Source: Methanogranum sp963676045
GTDB taxonomy: Archaea > Thermoplasmatota > Thermoplasmata > Methanomassiliicoccales > Methanomethylophilaceae
DNA length: 64,000 bases
Direction of reading: 5' to 3'
Assembly: GCA_963676045.1 (NCBI GenBank)
Contig: OY780938.1
Span: forward strand, 1,240,001 to 1,304,000
Shown here piece by piece: positions 26,333-34,122 of the stretch; the first letter of the stretch is position 1, and the number at the start of each line of letters is the position of its first letter. A program made the position numbers and the translations under genes. The notes beneath the pieces are model-generated. The model saw only the letters and a list, made by a program, of their open reading frames with translations, searched no databases and was not told where the DNA came from.

Positions 26333-26442
26333 AATCAACACCCCGTGCGAATTATAGTTCGGAATTGGTATCGTATATATAATGATGTCTATGGACGATT
26401 ATTGCACAATAATTAATACATAATCAAGTCTTACTTAATGTA

Positions 26443-27726
26443 ATGAATTTGCTGGGGGATAACATCCGCAGATATTCCATATATCACGGTATCATTTTCG
26501 TAGTAGCTTCAGCTATATTCGTCGTGATAGTTTGGGCCACCGGAGTGCCTTCCGATGTAGAGGATTGTTATTTCGTATATGCAAATAAAATGATGGAAGG
26601 GGTTATGCCCTACACTCCCGGATTAGGTCTATCTTGGGAGTATCCTCCTTTTTCATATGTTTTTATGTTCATACCCAGGTTATTTTCATCTTCTGTGACA
26701 GGATACGAGATCGCCTTCGTAGCCGAAGTAGCAATAGTCTTCATGTTAGGGATATGGATAGTAAGGAAGATGGCCGTCAAGTTAGGACGCAGCCCGTATC
26801 TGGCCATGTTGATATACTCCATATTAATGATGGTAATGTTCGAGTTCTTGACAGATAGGTTCGATATATTCCCGGCAATAATGACGCTCTTTGCTGTTTA
26901 TCTGTTCTTTTTCACAGATAAGAAGTGGGCGGCCTTTGTGATATTGACCATCGCCGCAGCGACCAAGCTGTATCCTGCATTGCTCATTCCGTTGTTCGTA
27001 ATATTGCTGCTCGCAGATAGGAAATGGAAGGATACCGCAACTGGGGTGGCCTTGGTACTAGTTACCTCTGGGGCGATAATGCTTCCATTCATTCTCGCGG
27101 ATGTTCAATTCATGATGTTCTTGGACTACAATATCAACCGTCCTTTGGAAGTAGAGTGTTTTGCCTCATCAATAATATTGTTCGCATCCATGCTGGGATT
27201 GACACAATCGTATGTGGGATTCGATTATGGCTCTGATAATCTATATGGTTCATGGGCGGATGCAATATCTCCGTATATGACGGGGATATCGTTGATCGTA
27301 ATAATATTGATTTATGTGCTTTTCGCAATATATGTGAAAAGATCCAGGACACAATCTTTCGATGGAGGATTACAACTCACAGCGATATTTGGTTTCTTGA
27401 TAATACTATCGTTCTTTTTGTTCGGAAAGGTGCTGTCTGGCCAATATCTAGTATGGTTGATACCTTTCGCGTTTTTGATAATGATGGCATTTCCAAAGGA
27501 GTATAGTGTTAGATCAAGATTTTTCCAATGTTTTTTGGCAGCTGAGATATTCACGCAGATAAATTTTGCAGTCAATTATGGTCTCAGGGATAAGGGCGAA
27601 GACCTTTCAGACGCGGGGATAATGATATTGTTGATAAGGAATCTCCTTTTGGTCGTTTGTTTCATCTTAGCTCTGAGGATATTGAGTCGGGAAATAGGTC
27701 CTGTTAAGGATATGTTGAAAAAATAA
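26443..27726 (+). CDS. GT-C family membrane glycosyltransferase (GT87/DUF2029-like), copy 1
   Basis: 427 residues with about ten membrane helices. After the first helix comes an extracytoplasmic loop with an acidic pair (VEDCYFVYANKMMEG) and then the motif WEYPPF, the layout of polyprenol-phosphate-sugar-dependent GT-C enzymes such as alpha-mannosyltransferases of the DUF2029 group. Near residue 170 it has ATKLYPALLIPLF, and near 335 FGKVLSGQYLVWLIP, both shared with copies at 43941 and 52500. The donor and acceptor are unknown. Isolated single gene. Confidence 0.75.
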   Translation: MNLLGDNIRRYSIYHGIIFVVASAIFVVIVWATGVPSDVEDCYFVYANKMMEGVMPYTPGLGLSWEYPPFSYVFMFIPRLFSSSVTGYEIAFVAEVAIVFMLGIWIVRKMAVKLGRSPYLAMLIYSILMMVMFEFLTDRFDIFPAIMTLFAVYLFFFTDKKWAAFVILTIAAATKLYPALLIPLFVILLLADRKWKDTATGVALVLVTSGAIMLPFILADVQFMMFLDYNINRPLEVECFASSIILFASMLGLTQSYVGFDYGSDNLYGSWADAISPYMTGISLIVIILIYVLFAIYVKRSRTQSFDGGLQLTAIFGFLIILSFFLFGKVLSGQYLVWLIPFAFLIMMAFPKEYSVRSRFFQCFLAAEIFTQINFAVNYGLRDKGEDLSDAGIMILLIRNLLLVVCFILALRILSREIGPVKDMLKK

Positions 27727-27870
27727 ACGATACCGTCGACTTAAATTGACCGTAACCTTTATAACGCCCATCTATTTTAGGGACATTATCCAATTGTTGC
27801 CCTTCAGTGGTAACGAAAGAATGAAAAGGTGTCCCGTAGATTATTACTGGATATCAAAGGAAGGAGAAAG

Positions 27871-28092
27871 ATGAACGCAAATAACAGGGCAGAGGAGTTC
27901 CAAGGTACCATTGAGTCCAAAGTAAGCGGCCTCGGCAAGGGAAAATACGGAAGGATCCTAAAGATGGCCCGTACACCCACCAGGGAAGAATACAAGAAGA
28001 CGTGCTATATCGCGGCAATTGGTATGATAATCCTCGGTGCTGCTGGTTTCGCGATCATGTGGATCATGACATATCTTCCCGATTATTTCTAA
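27871..28092 (+). CDS. secE: Preprotein translocase subunit SecE (Sec61 gamma)
   Basis: Small clamp subunit of the Sec translocon. 73 residues: amphipathic N-terminal helix, the KMARTPTREEYKKT segment typical of Sec61 gamma, and one C-terminal membrane helix. ATG 27871 follows AAGGAG by five bases; the frame is open to GTG 27829 but that start has no ribosome site. SecE-Spt5-L11 is a common archaeal order. Confidence 0.9.
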   Translation: MNANNRAEEFQGTIESKVSGLGKGKYGRILKMARTPTREEYKKTCYIAAIGMIILGAAGFAIMWIMTYLPDYF

Positions 28093-28105
28093 GGGAGCGA
28101 TGCAG

Positions 28106-28924
28106 ATGTCAAACGATACAATGAGGGCCCTTATGATGACCGGAGATAGCGGTCAGAAAGATGTTCGTGCAGGGGGCGGTGTTTCATGGCAATTCCAACT
28201 AAGTACAGGTTCGCCCACAGCGAATCTGGACTTTGAGATCATAACAGGTCCAGATTCAGATAGCGCCCCGGAGTGGAATGTCACACTTTATGATTCAACA
28301 AACGATGAGCTGTGGAGTAACTACCGCAGCAAAAGGGAGGTAGAGGTTGATCTTCCTGGGAACAAGGCCAAGATACTGAAGCTCGAGGTCATATGTCCTA
28401 AAGGTGCAAGGTATGGGGACATGGTAGAGGTCACTGCAAGATGCAATGGTTCTTCTATAGTTTTCAAGGCCGTAGCCAAACAATCAATAATGGTACTTAA
28501 GACCCAGATCGATCAGGAGAAGAGTGTTGCGGACAGTCTAGTGTCCAAGGCCAATCTTGGTGAGAAGGATATTTACACCATATTCGCTCCAGCCGGTCTG
28601 AGAGGATACATTTTCGTAGAGGGAATGAATACCGACCGTCTTCGTGAGAAAACAAGGGACATCAAGAAAGCACGTTCTTTCGTAGATGGTGAGACAAGCC
28701 TCGAAGAGATAAGTCATTATCTCGTGCCAGTCTCTGCCGTCGTAGGAATTGTTGAAGGAGACCTTGTTGAATTGGTCAACGGACCGTTCAAAGGAGAGAT
28801 CGCAAGAGTACAGCAGATCGATCAAAGCAAAGAGGAGATCACAGTAGAGCTCGTCGAAGCGATGGTTCCGATCCCAGTCACCGTCAAGGGTGACAGTGTA
28901 AGAGTAATTGAAAAGGAGAAATGA
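28106..28924 (+). CDS. spt5: Transcription elongation factor Spt5 with N-terminal extension
   Basis: Archaeal Spt5/NusG homologue that binds the RNA polymerase clamp. The C-terminal 145 residues are the normal protein: NGN domain (DIYTIFAPAGLRGYIFVEGMN ...) and KOW domain (EGDLVELVNGPFKGEIARVQQID). Before it are about 125 extra residues that look like a beta-sandwich (ANLDFEIITGP, WNVTLYDSTNDELW, KILKLEVICPKG). Most archaeal Spt5 proteins are about 150 residues, so this extension is unusual. ATG 28106 has GGAG eight bases upstream; 28100 is too close to it. Confidence 0.88.
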   Translation: MSNDTMRALMMTGDSGQKDVRAGGGVSWQFQLSTGSPTANLDFEIITGPDSDSAPEWNVTLYDSTNDELWSNYRSKREVEVDLPGNKAKILKLEVICPKGARYGDMVEVTARCNGSSIVFKAVAKQSIMVLKTQIDQEKSVADSLVSKANLGEKDIYTIFAPAGLRGYIFVEGMNTDRLREKTRDIKKARSFVDGETSLEEISHYLVPVSAVVGIVEGDLVELVNGPFKGEIARVQQIDQSKEEITVELVEAMVPIPVTVKGDSVRVIEKEK

Positions 28925-28927
28925 ACA

Positions 28928-29401
28928 ATGGTAGATACTGTTGAGGCATTGGTAGATGGAGGCAGGGCCTCCGCAGGTCCACCCCTTGGTCCCGCATTAG
29001 GGCCTAAAGGAGTGAACATCGGTCAGGTAATCGCGAAGATAAATGAGAAGACAAAGGCCTTCGAGGGAATGAAAGTTCCAGTGAAGATCTTGATCAATAG
29101 CGATAAGACATTCGACATCAAGGTAGGAACACCTCCCATGTCGGCACTTGTGAAGTCAGAACTTGGACTTCAGAGTGGTTCTAGCAATGCAAAGACCACA
29201 AAAGTTGCCAACATGACATTGGAGCAAGCCATCAAGATCGCGAACATGAAGCAGGACAATCTTTTGGGAGCGACCCTCGCAGCACGTGTTTGCGAGGTAG
29301 CTGGAAACTGTGTGTCCGTCGGTGTCACGATCGATGGTAAAGACCCAAAGGTCTTCCAGAAAGATGTAAAGGCTGGCGTCTACGACGCTAAGTTCTGTTA
29401 A
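28928..29401 (+). CDS. rpl11: Ribosomal protein L11
   Basis: Stalk-base protein of the large subunit. 157 residues with the N-terminal domain GRASAGPPLGPALGPKGVNIGQ and a C-terminal rRNA-binding domain (TLEQAIKIANMKQDNLLGATL). AAAGGAG lies nine bases before the ATG, three bases after Spt5 ends. A strong hairpin follows, separating it from L1. Confidence 0.97.
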   Translation: MVDTVEALVDGGRASAGPPLGPALGPKGVNIGQVIAKINEKTKAFEGMKVPVKILINSDKTFDIKVGTPPMSALVKSELGLQSGSSNAKTTKVANMTLEQAIKIANMKQDNLLGATLAARVCEVAGNCVSVGVTIDGKDPKVFQKDVKAGVYDAKFC

Positions 29402-29404
29402 AAC

Positions 29405-29431
29405 TTCAGGGGGGCATGACCCCCCACTGAA
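29405..29431 (+). terminator. Hairpin terminator after rpl11
   Basis: TTCAG-GGGGG pairs with CCCCC-(CA)-CTGAA around CATGA, immediately after the L11 stop. It marks the end of the secE-spt5-rpl11 message. Confidence 0.65.
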
Positions 29432-29495
29432 ACACATGGGGTCTTCGCAAATCCCATTTTATTTTTATAACCCTCATAGATCTCATTACTCAAAG

Positions 29496-29567
29496 TTTAA
29501 ATACTACTCCTATTTTAGGAGTCTTGCTTGTAGGAGAGTCCTAGGACTCGTTCGTACTACGAGGAGG
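29496..29567 (+). promoter_or_regulatory. Promoter and structured leader of the L1-L10-L12 operon
   Basis: TATA element TTTAAATA at 29496-29503. Then the perfect stem ACTCCTA (29506-29512) / TAGGAGT (29516-29522), and the exact 14-base palindrome GAGTCCTAGGACTC at 29536-29549, part of a larger TAGGA-gag-TCCTA fold. The L1 ribosome site GAGGAGG is 29561-29567. L1 represses its own operon by binding mRNA in bacteria and several archaea, so these repeats are candidate control sites; that function is inferred. Confidence 0.45.
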
Positions 29568-29574
29568 AATTGTA

Positions 29575-30213
29575 TTGGCAGAAAAACCAACCGTAATAGC
29601 CGTGCAGAAGGCACTTGAGAGTGCAAAGAAGCGCAATTTTACAGAGACGGTTGAGTTGGCTATCAATCTCATAGACGTTGATTTGTCCATTCCAAAGAAC
29701 CGTATACAGGAGGATATAATCCTTCCAAACGGTCGTGGAAAACAGGTCAAGATCTGTGTGATTGGTGGTGGCGAATTAGCCTTGAAGGCCAAGGACGTTG
29801 CCGATCTTGTGATAACTCCTGATACATTGGGAGCGTTCGCAGATGACAAGAAACATGCAAAGAAGGTCGCGAACCAGATCGATTATTTCATCGCCGAGGC
29901 GCCATTGATGGCCCAGGTCGGTAAAAGATTAGGTACGGTTCTCGGTCCTCGCGGAAAGATGCCTAAGCCAATCCCACCAGGAACAGATCCTGTTGGAATG
30001 GTCGATGCTCTCCGTAAGTCTGTTACAGTCAGGACGAAAGACAGGAAAACCTTCCACGTACCCGTTGGAACCGTTGATATGGATGCAGAAAAGATTGCCG
30101 AGAATATCGATACAATCGTGAAGCGTGTCGCACTCCGTTTGGAGAAAGGTGACGCTAACATTCAGTCTGCATATGTTAAGACATCTATGGGCCCGTCAGA
30201 GAGGATCATGTAA
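29575..30213 (+). CDS. rpl1: Ribosomal protein L1
   Basis: L1-stalk protein and likely autoregulator of this operon. 212 residues with the archaeal pattern RNFTETVELAINLIDVDL, LPNGRGK and LGPRGKMPKPIPPGTD. The start is TTG 29575, fixed by GAGGAGG seven bases upstream. A TTG start on a highly expressed gene may help repression. L10 follows after 11 bases. Confidence 0.96.
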   Translation: MAEKPTVIAVQKALESAKKRNFTETVELAINLIDVDLSIPKNRIQEDIILPNGRGKQVKICVIGGGELALKAKDVADLVITPDTLGAFADDKKHAKKVANQIDYFIAEAPLMAQVGKRLGTVLGPRGKMPKPIPPGTDPVGMVDALRKSVTVRTKDRKTFHVPVGTVDMDAEKIAENIDTIVKRVALRLEKGDANIQSAYVKTSMGPSERIM

Positions 30214-30224
30214 GGAGGTCTAAA

Positions 30225-31082
30225 ATGGCACACGTCGCAGCTTGGAAGAAGGAAATCGTCAATGAGCTGGTTCAGGACATGTTAGAGAGTCCCGTCATAG
30301 CGGTCGTTGACCTGCACGGAATTCCCGGACAGCAGATCCAGTCCATGAGGGCCGGACTTCGCGCTCACGCTAAATTAAAGATGACCAAGAACAATCTTAT
30401 GCTCTTGGCACTCGATGAGGTAGCAAAGCAGAGGCCTGGTATGGATGGACTGAAGTCGGCAATCCATGGACAATGTGCAATCGTTGCAACGGATATGGAT
30501 CCGTTCAAGCTTTTCAAGAAGCTTGAGGCTACGATGACACCGGCACCCGCGAAGGCCGGAGATATCGCACCACACGATATCACCGTTTTCAAAGGACCTA
30601 CCCCATTCGGACCCGGACCAATCATCGGTGAACTTCAGAAATTAGGCCTTCCTGCAGCAATCGATGCAGGAAAGATAGCAATCAAAAAGGATACCACACT
30701 TGTGAAGGCCGGAGAACCCGTCCCAGCAAACGTGGCGGCAATGCTTCCTAAGTTGGATATACTCCCTATGATCGTGGGAATGGACCTAAGGGTCGCTTAC
30801 GAGAATGGAGTGATCTACGGTAAGGATGTATTGGACATACCTGATGATTACTACAAGACAATGTTCGCTACGGCCGTGTATAACGCTCGCGCTTTGGCAG
30901 TCGAGATCGCATTCCCCACAAAGGAGACGATCACATTGCTCATTGCAAAGGCGTTCAGGGAGACAATGGCTCTCTCGATAACGGCCGCGATACCGACCAA
31001 AGAGAACATAGAGATCCTTATTGCAAAGGCAGACGCACAGATGTTAGCATTAGCATCAGCGTCTGGTGTTCAGATAAAATAA
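30225..31082 (+). CDS. rpl10: Ribosomal protein L10 (P0)
   Basis: P0 stalk protein that anchors L12 dimers. 285 residues: rRNA-binding N-terminal part (VAVVDLHGIPGQQIQSMRAGLR equivalent), the archaeal insertion, and C-terminal helices with repeated ETITLLIAKAF / ENIEILIAKAD segments that bind L12 dimers. It stops at ASGVQIK and lacks the acidic, Ala-rich tail with the GLSALFG-type end that many archaeal P0 proteins share with L12. Confidence 0.95.
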   Translation: MAHVAAWKKEIVNELVQDMLESPVIAVVDLHGIPGQQIQSMRAGLRAHAKLKMTKNNLMLLALDEVAKQRPGMDGLKSAIHGQCAIVATDMDPFKLFKKLEATMTPAPAKAGDIAPHDITVFKGPTPFGPGPIIGELQKLGLPAAIDAGKIAIKKDTTLVKAGEPVPANVAAMLPKLDILPMIVGMDLRVAYENGVIYGKDVLDIPDDYYKTMFATAVYNARALAVEIAFPTKETITLLIAKAFRETMALSITAAIPTKENIEILIAKADAQMLALASASGVQIK

Positions 31083-31096
31083 AGGAGATGACATAA

Positions 31097-31405
31097 ATGG
31101 AGTACATTTACAGCGCAATGGTGCTTTACTCTGCTGGCAAAGAGATCACAGAGCATTCAGTTACAGCAGTTCTTGCTGCAGCTGGTGTTAGTGTTGATGC
31201 AGCAAAGGTCAAAGCATTGATCGCTTCACTCGACGGCGTAAACATAAAAGAGGCCATCGCAAATGCCTCTGTCGCCGCCGCACCCGCAGCAGCCGCCGCA
31301 CCCGCAGCAGCACATGCAGCCGCACCCGCAGCAGCAGAAGAGCCTGAGGAAGAAGCAGTCAGCGAAGAAGAAGCAGCAGCAGGTCTCAGCGCACTGTTCG
31401 GATGA
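31097..31405 (+). CDS. rpl12: Ribosomal protein L12 (P1 type)
   Basis: Acidic stalk protein that recruits translation GTPases. 102 residues: helical dimerisation domain (1-60), Ala/Pro hinge with a small A-A-P repeat (about 63-85), and the acidic tail ending AAAGLSALFG. The GCAGC-type repeat in the hinge produces long false frames on both strands. AAAGGAG precedes the ATG. Confidence 0.96.
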   Translation: MEYIYSAMVLYSAGKEITEHSVTAVLAAAGVSVDAAKVKALIASLDGVNIKEAIANASVAAAPAAAAAPAAAHAAAPAAAEEPEEEAVSEEEAAAGLSALFG

Positions 31406-31483
31406 ACAGCGAGTTGGTTCAGACAACGCAAACCTCTTACACAATACCTTTTTATTTTGAATACAATCCATACACTGGTACCA

Positions 31484-31783
31484 ATGGCATCAACAGAGAG
31501 GGTCGCGATAAGGTTAACACCAGACACTATTGCTGTTCTGGATACTTTGGTTCAGTCTGGCGAGTTCCCAACTTTGTCCGATGTCATAATGGGCGCCATA
31601 GGTGAATTTATCAATGATAGGTTTACAGCTGATGAGATCAGTAAAATCTTGGAAGAACTTCCAAACAAGAAGATAGTTTCTCCAGAATCATTGATGGATT
31701 CTGGAACGCCGACAGATATGGATGCAGCAGTCAGGGCCGCGGTCGGCAATTATGTACGCAACAGATTAGATGGGCAAAGGTGA
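31484..31783 (+). CDS. Ribbon-helix-helix DNA-binding protein next to an FtsZ-like gene
   Basis: 99 residues. The N-terminal RVAIRLTPDTIAVLDTLVQSG followed by FPTLSDVIMGAIGEFI is a CopG-like ribbon-helix-helix DNA-binding domain. The rest (about residues 55-99) is helical and may form oligomers. ATG 31484 lies about 30 bases after CTTTTTATTTTG, so a leaderless start fits; the frame open from 31457 has no start signal. Four bases separate it from the FtsZ-like gene, pointing to a shared role or regulation. Confidence 0.78.
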   Translation: MASTERVAIRLTPDTIAVLDTLVQSGEFPTLSDVIMGAIGEFINDRFTADEISKILEELPNKKIVSPESLMDSGTPTDMDAAVRAAVGNYVRNRLDGQR

Positions 31784-31787
31784 GATC

Positions 31788-32627
31788 GTGCCTTATGATG
31801 TTGCCGTCATCGGATGTGGCGGCGGAGGTTGCAATATCGTGTCGGATCTCAGTTCATTCTGCGAGATCATTCCGACGACAATAAATCTAGCATCACGCGG
31901 TAATGATGTGACAATACCCATGGATCTCGGTGAATTGAAGGATTGTAGAGGAGATCCCGTACTTGCATGGGCTTTGACAATGGAACATAAGAAGATGATC
32001 CACGATTCCATAGTCAGTAAATCTGCGGTCATGTCCGTGGCCGTTCTCGGAGGCGGTGTTGGGTCAGGTGCAATGTCCGTTGTCCTGGAATGTGCAAAGG
32101 ATCTGAAGAAGATGGCGATCGCAGTGGTGGGCATACCATTCTCTGTCGAGGCCAGTAGGCGTAAGGCGGCCTTAGGTCAGTTGCAGGATGTAATTTTAAG
32201 CGCAGACCGTACGATCATATTCGATATGGATCGAACGATAGTCGCCGTTGGAGGCGATACAGACGTATCGGGTATATTGGGAAAGATCAATGTCTTGATG
32301 TGTGATGCGATATGCAGGATATCCGAATTGATGGACGGTCCCTTTTTCAGTCTTTTCTCCGAGAAGGCATATACTGTCGCATATGCTAATTCAGCAGACC
32401 CCGAGAAAGCTGCCGTGAACGCGATCAAAAATGGTTACACAGACACGGATCCGTCGCATGGAAAAATAATAATAGATACCGATTCTGAATTCTGGCCTCA
32501 AGATATCGAGCTGATATCGGAAGCTGTCTGTAACAGGACAGGGATACTTCCGGAAGTGGTATCGAGGAAGAAAGGCAAGGGAACGGGCATGATGATGTTC
32601 ATTCCCATTGCTTACCGTACCTTATAA
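31788..32627 (+). CDS. Divergent tubulin/FtsZ-superfamily protein
   Basis: 279 residues. The N-terminus VAVIGCGGGGCNIVSDL matches the FtsZ T1 loop, and GGGVGSGAMSVV near residue 90 is the tubulin signature (FtsZ has GGGTGTGA). The protein is shorter than FtsZ (about 350-380), and the FtsZ T7 loop with its catalytic Asp is not recognisable, so GTP hydrolysis may be lost or altered. GTG 31788 is chosen since GGTGAGATC lies directly upstream; ATG 31770 is inside the gene before. The RHH partner suggests a regulated cell-shape or division-related function, which is inference. Confidence 0.7.
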   Translation: MPYDVAVIGCGGGGCNIVSDLSSFCEIIPTTINLASRGNDVTIPMDLGELKDCRGDPVLAWALTMEHKKMIHDSIVSKSAVMSVAVLGGGVGSGAMSVVLECAKDLKKMAIAVVGIPFSVEASRRKAALGQLQDVILSADRTIIFDMDRTIVAVGGDTDVSGILGKINVLMCDAICRISELMDGPFFSLFSEKAYTVAYANSADPEKAAVNAIKNGYTDTDPSHGKIIIDTDSEFWPQDIELISEAVCNRTGILPEVVSRKKGKGTGMMMFIPIAYRTL

Positions 32628-33315
32628 TCTTCGATGCATCACCGAATATCCCCATGATGGTGTTGTATTCGTATTTCGTAGGTATCGAGCGTCCCATCAT
32701 GCGTCTGAACATGATCGCTGTCATCTCTCTTCTGTTCTCTGGATAATCTATGGCGCCCATGAGGTCCATGAAGAAATCGAACATAAGCTCTTTTTCATCG
32801 TGACTGGCCGGTTCGGCCTTCCTATCGACGGAGTGAGCTTGGAACATCTCGTACATCACAAGCGTTGCGGCATGTGAAAGATTCAATATCGGATATTGTT
32901 CGCTAGTAGGGACAGTGATCAGGAGGTCGCATCTGTTCAATTCATCCTGCAGGAGTCCAATGTCCTCGCGACCGAATAGTAGTGCGATCTTCTCCTTATA
33001 TCCACGGCATTGCTGCGCGAATTCCCTTGCAGGCAATGGGACGCGGGTGTAGTTCTTATCGCCTTTGGTTATTATCCCGCTTGTACCAATTGTCAAAAAA
33101 CAGTCTTTGACAGCATCATCGATCGATGTGACCACTTTGGTCCTATCCAGGATGTCGTTGCCATGTTTGGCCCTGCGACGAGCGTCATCCCCTATCTCAC
33201 ACGAGGGATTCACAAGGTACAATTCGTCTATATCGAAATTGGCCATGGATCTGGCGATAGCACCGATGTTTCCTTCGAATTTTGGACCTACTAACACAAT
33301 ACGTATCTCGGGCAT
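32599..33315 (-). CDS. trmJ: tRNA/rRNA 2'-O-methyltransferase, TrmJ-like (SpoU/SPOUT)
   Basis: 238 residues of the TrmH/TrmJ group. The SPOUT knot motifs are visible: EGNIGAIARSMANF (motif 1), ALLFGREDIGLL (motif 2) and ILNLSHAATLVMYEMF (motif 3). TrmJ methylates the ribose of tRNA position 32, which is the likely role. I chose ATG 33315 because the TATA element on this strand (33336-33344) is about 25 bases upstream, giving a leaderless message; ATG 33318 is equally possible. The 3' end overlaps the convergent FtsZ-like gene by 29 bases. Confidence 0.85.
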   Translation of the reverse strand: MPEIRIVLVGPKFEGNIGAIARSMANFDIDELYLVNPSCEIGDDARRRAKHGNDILDRTKVVTSIDDAVKDCFLTIGTSGIITKGDKNYTRVPLPAREFAQQCRGYKEKIALLFGREDIGLLQDELNRCDLLITVPTSEQYPILNLSHAATLVMYEMFQAHSVDRKAEPASHDEKELMFDFFMDLMGAIDYPENRREMTAIMFRRMMGRSIPTKYEYNTIMGIFGDASKIIRYGKQWE

Positions 33316-33335
33316 CATCGGAGTCAAAAACATAA

Positions 33336-33344
33336 ATCTATATC
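33336..33344 (-). promoter_or_regulatory. TATA box of the TrmJ-like gene
   Basis: GATATAGAT on the minus strand, centred about 25 bases from ATG 33315. The start point would coincide with the start codon. Confidence 0.45.
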
Positions 33345-33366
33345 AATTGTATCATTATGCAATCGC

Positions 33367-34113
33367 GTGAGCACACCTAAAGATCATCCAAGATACAAAT
33401 CCCTGATGGTGAGGGAGCATTTGGCAGAAATGGTAGACAAAGGACTCGTCAATAAGACGGGATTGATCTCTCACGGCAGAGGGGAAGCATTCGATTATCT
33501 GATGGGTGAACATTCCATACCTCCAGCGATTGATGCAGAAAGGGTCGCTGCGGCATATCTTCTAAGGGCGAAGAACCCGGTAGTCTGCGCCAATGGCAAT
33601 GCAACTGTTTTGGACCCGAAGAACCTCATAGCTTTGGCAGAAGTCGTACCTGCAAAACTAGAGGTGAACATATTCCACAGGTCAGAGGAAAGGATGGAAT
33701 CCCTCATAGGGTACTTGGAAGAGCAGGGTGCGAAGAAGGTGTATGGACGTAACCCCGACTCGAGGATCCCAGGTCTGACATCAGATCGTGCGTTGTGCAC
33801 CAAGGAAGGGATATTCGATGCAGATGTCATCGTTGTACCGATAGAGGATGGGGACCGCGCTGAGGCATTGGTCGCCATGGGCAAGGTCGTGATATCGATC
33901 GACCTGAATCCTCTTTCACGCACATCGAAGAAGGCCACAGTTTCGATATCGGACGAGATGACAAGAGCTTTGGAGAACATCATAGGATTCGTAAATGATT
34001 TGAGAGGTCACGAAAAGGAGATATCCGATCTTATATCCAATTACTCAAATCTAGACACTCGTAAGAGGACAATAGAGCATATATGCGATTCTTTGATGTT
34101 GGAATTTGATTGA
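33367..34113 (+). CDS. 4-phosphopantoate--beta-alanine ligase (phosphopantothenate synthetase)
   Basis: Archaeal route to coenzyme A: joins phosphopantoate and beta-alanine using ATP. 248 residues with the COG1701 hallmarks HPRYKSLMVREHLAEMV at the start, NGNATVLDPKNL, EVNIFHRSEERM and SIDLNPLSRTSKKATVSI. The start codon is GTG. It heads the long forward operon; SAH hydrolase follows after 9 bases. Confidence 0.93.
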   Translation: MSTPKDHPRYKSLMVREHLAEMVDKGLVNKTGLISHGRGEAFDYLMGEHSIPPAIDAERVAAAYLLRAKNPVVCANGNATVLDPKNLIALAEVVPAKLEVNIFHRSEERMESLIGYLEEQGAKKVYGRNPDSRIPGLTSDRALCTKEGIFDADVIVVPIEDGDRAEALVAMGKVVISIDLNPLSRTSKKATVSISDEMTRALENIIGFVNDLRGHEKEISDLISNYSNLDTRKRTIEHICDSLMLEFD

Positions 34114-34122
34114 GGCGATATT

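Noticed and set aside
31226..31527. Cys- and Ala-rich frames on both strands around the L12 hinge
   Set aside because: They come from the repeated GCAGCC-type codons of the Ala/Pro hinge, not from separate genes or a regulatory repeat.
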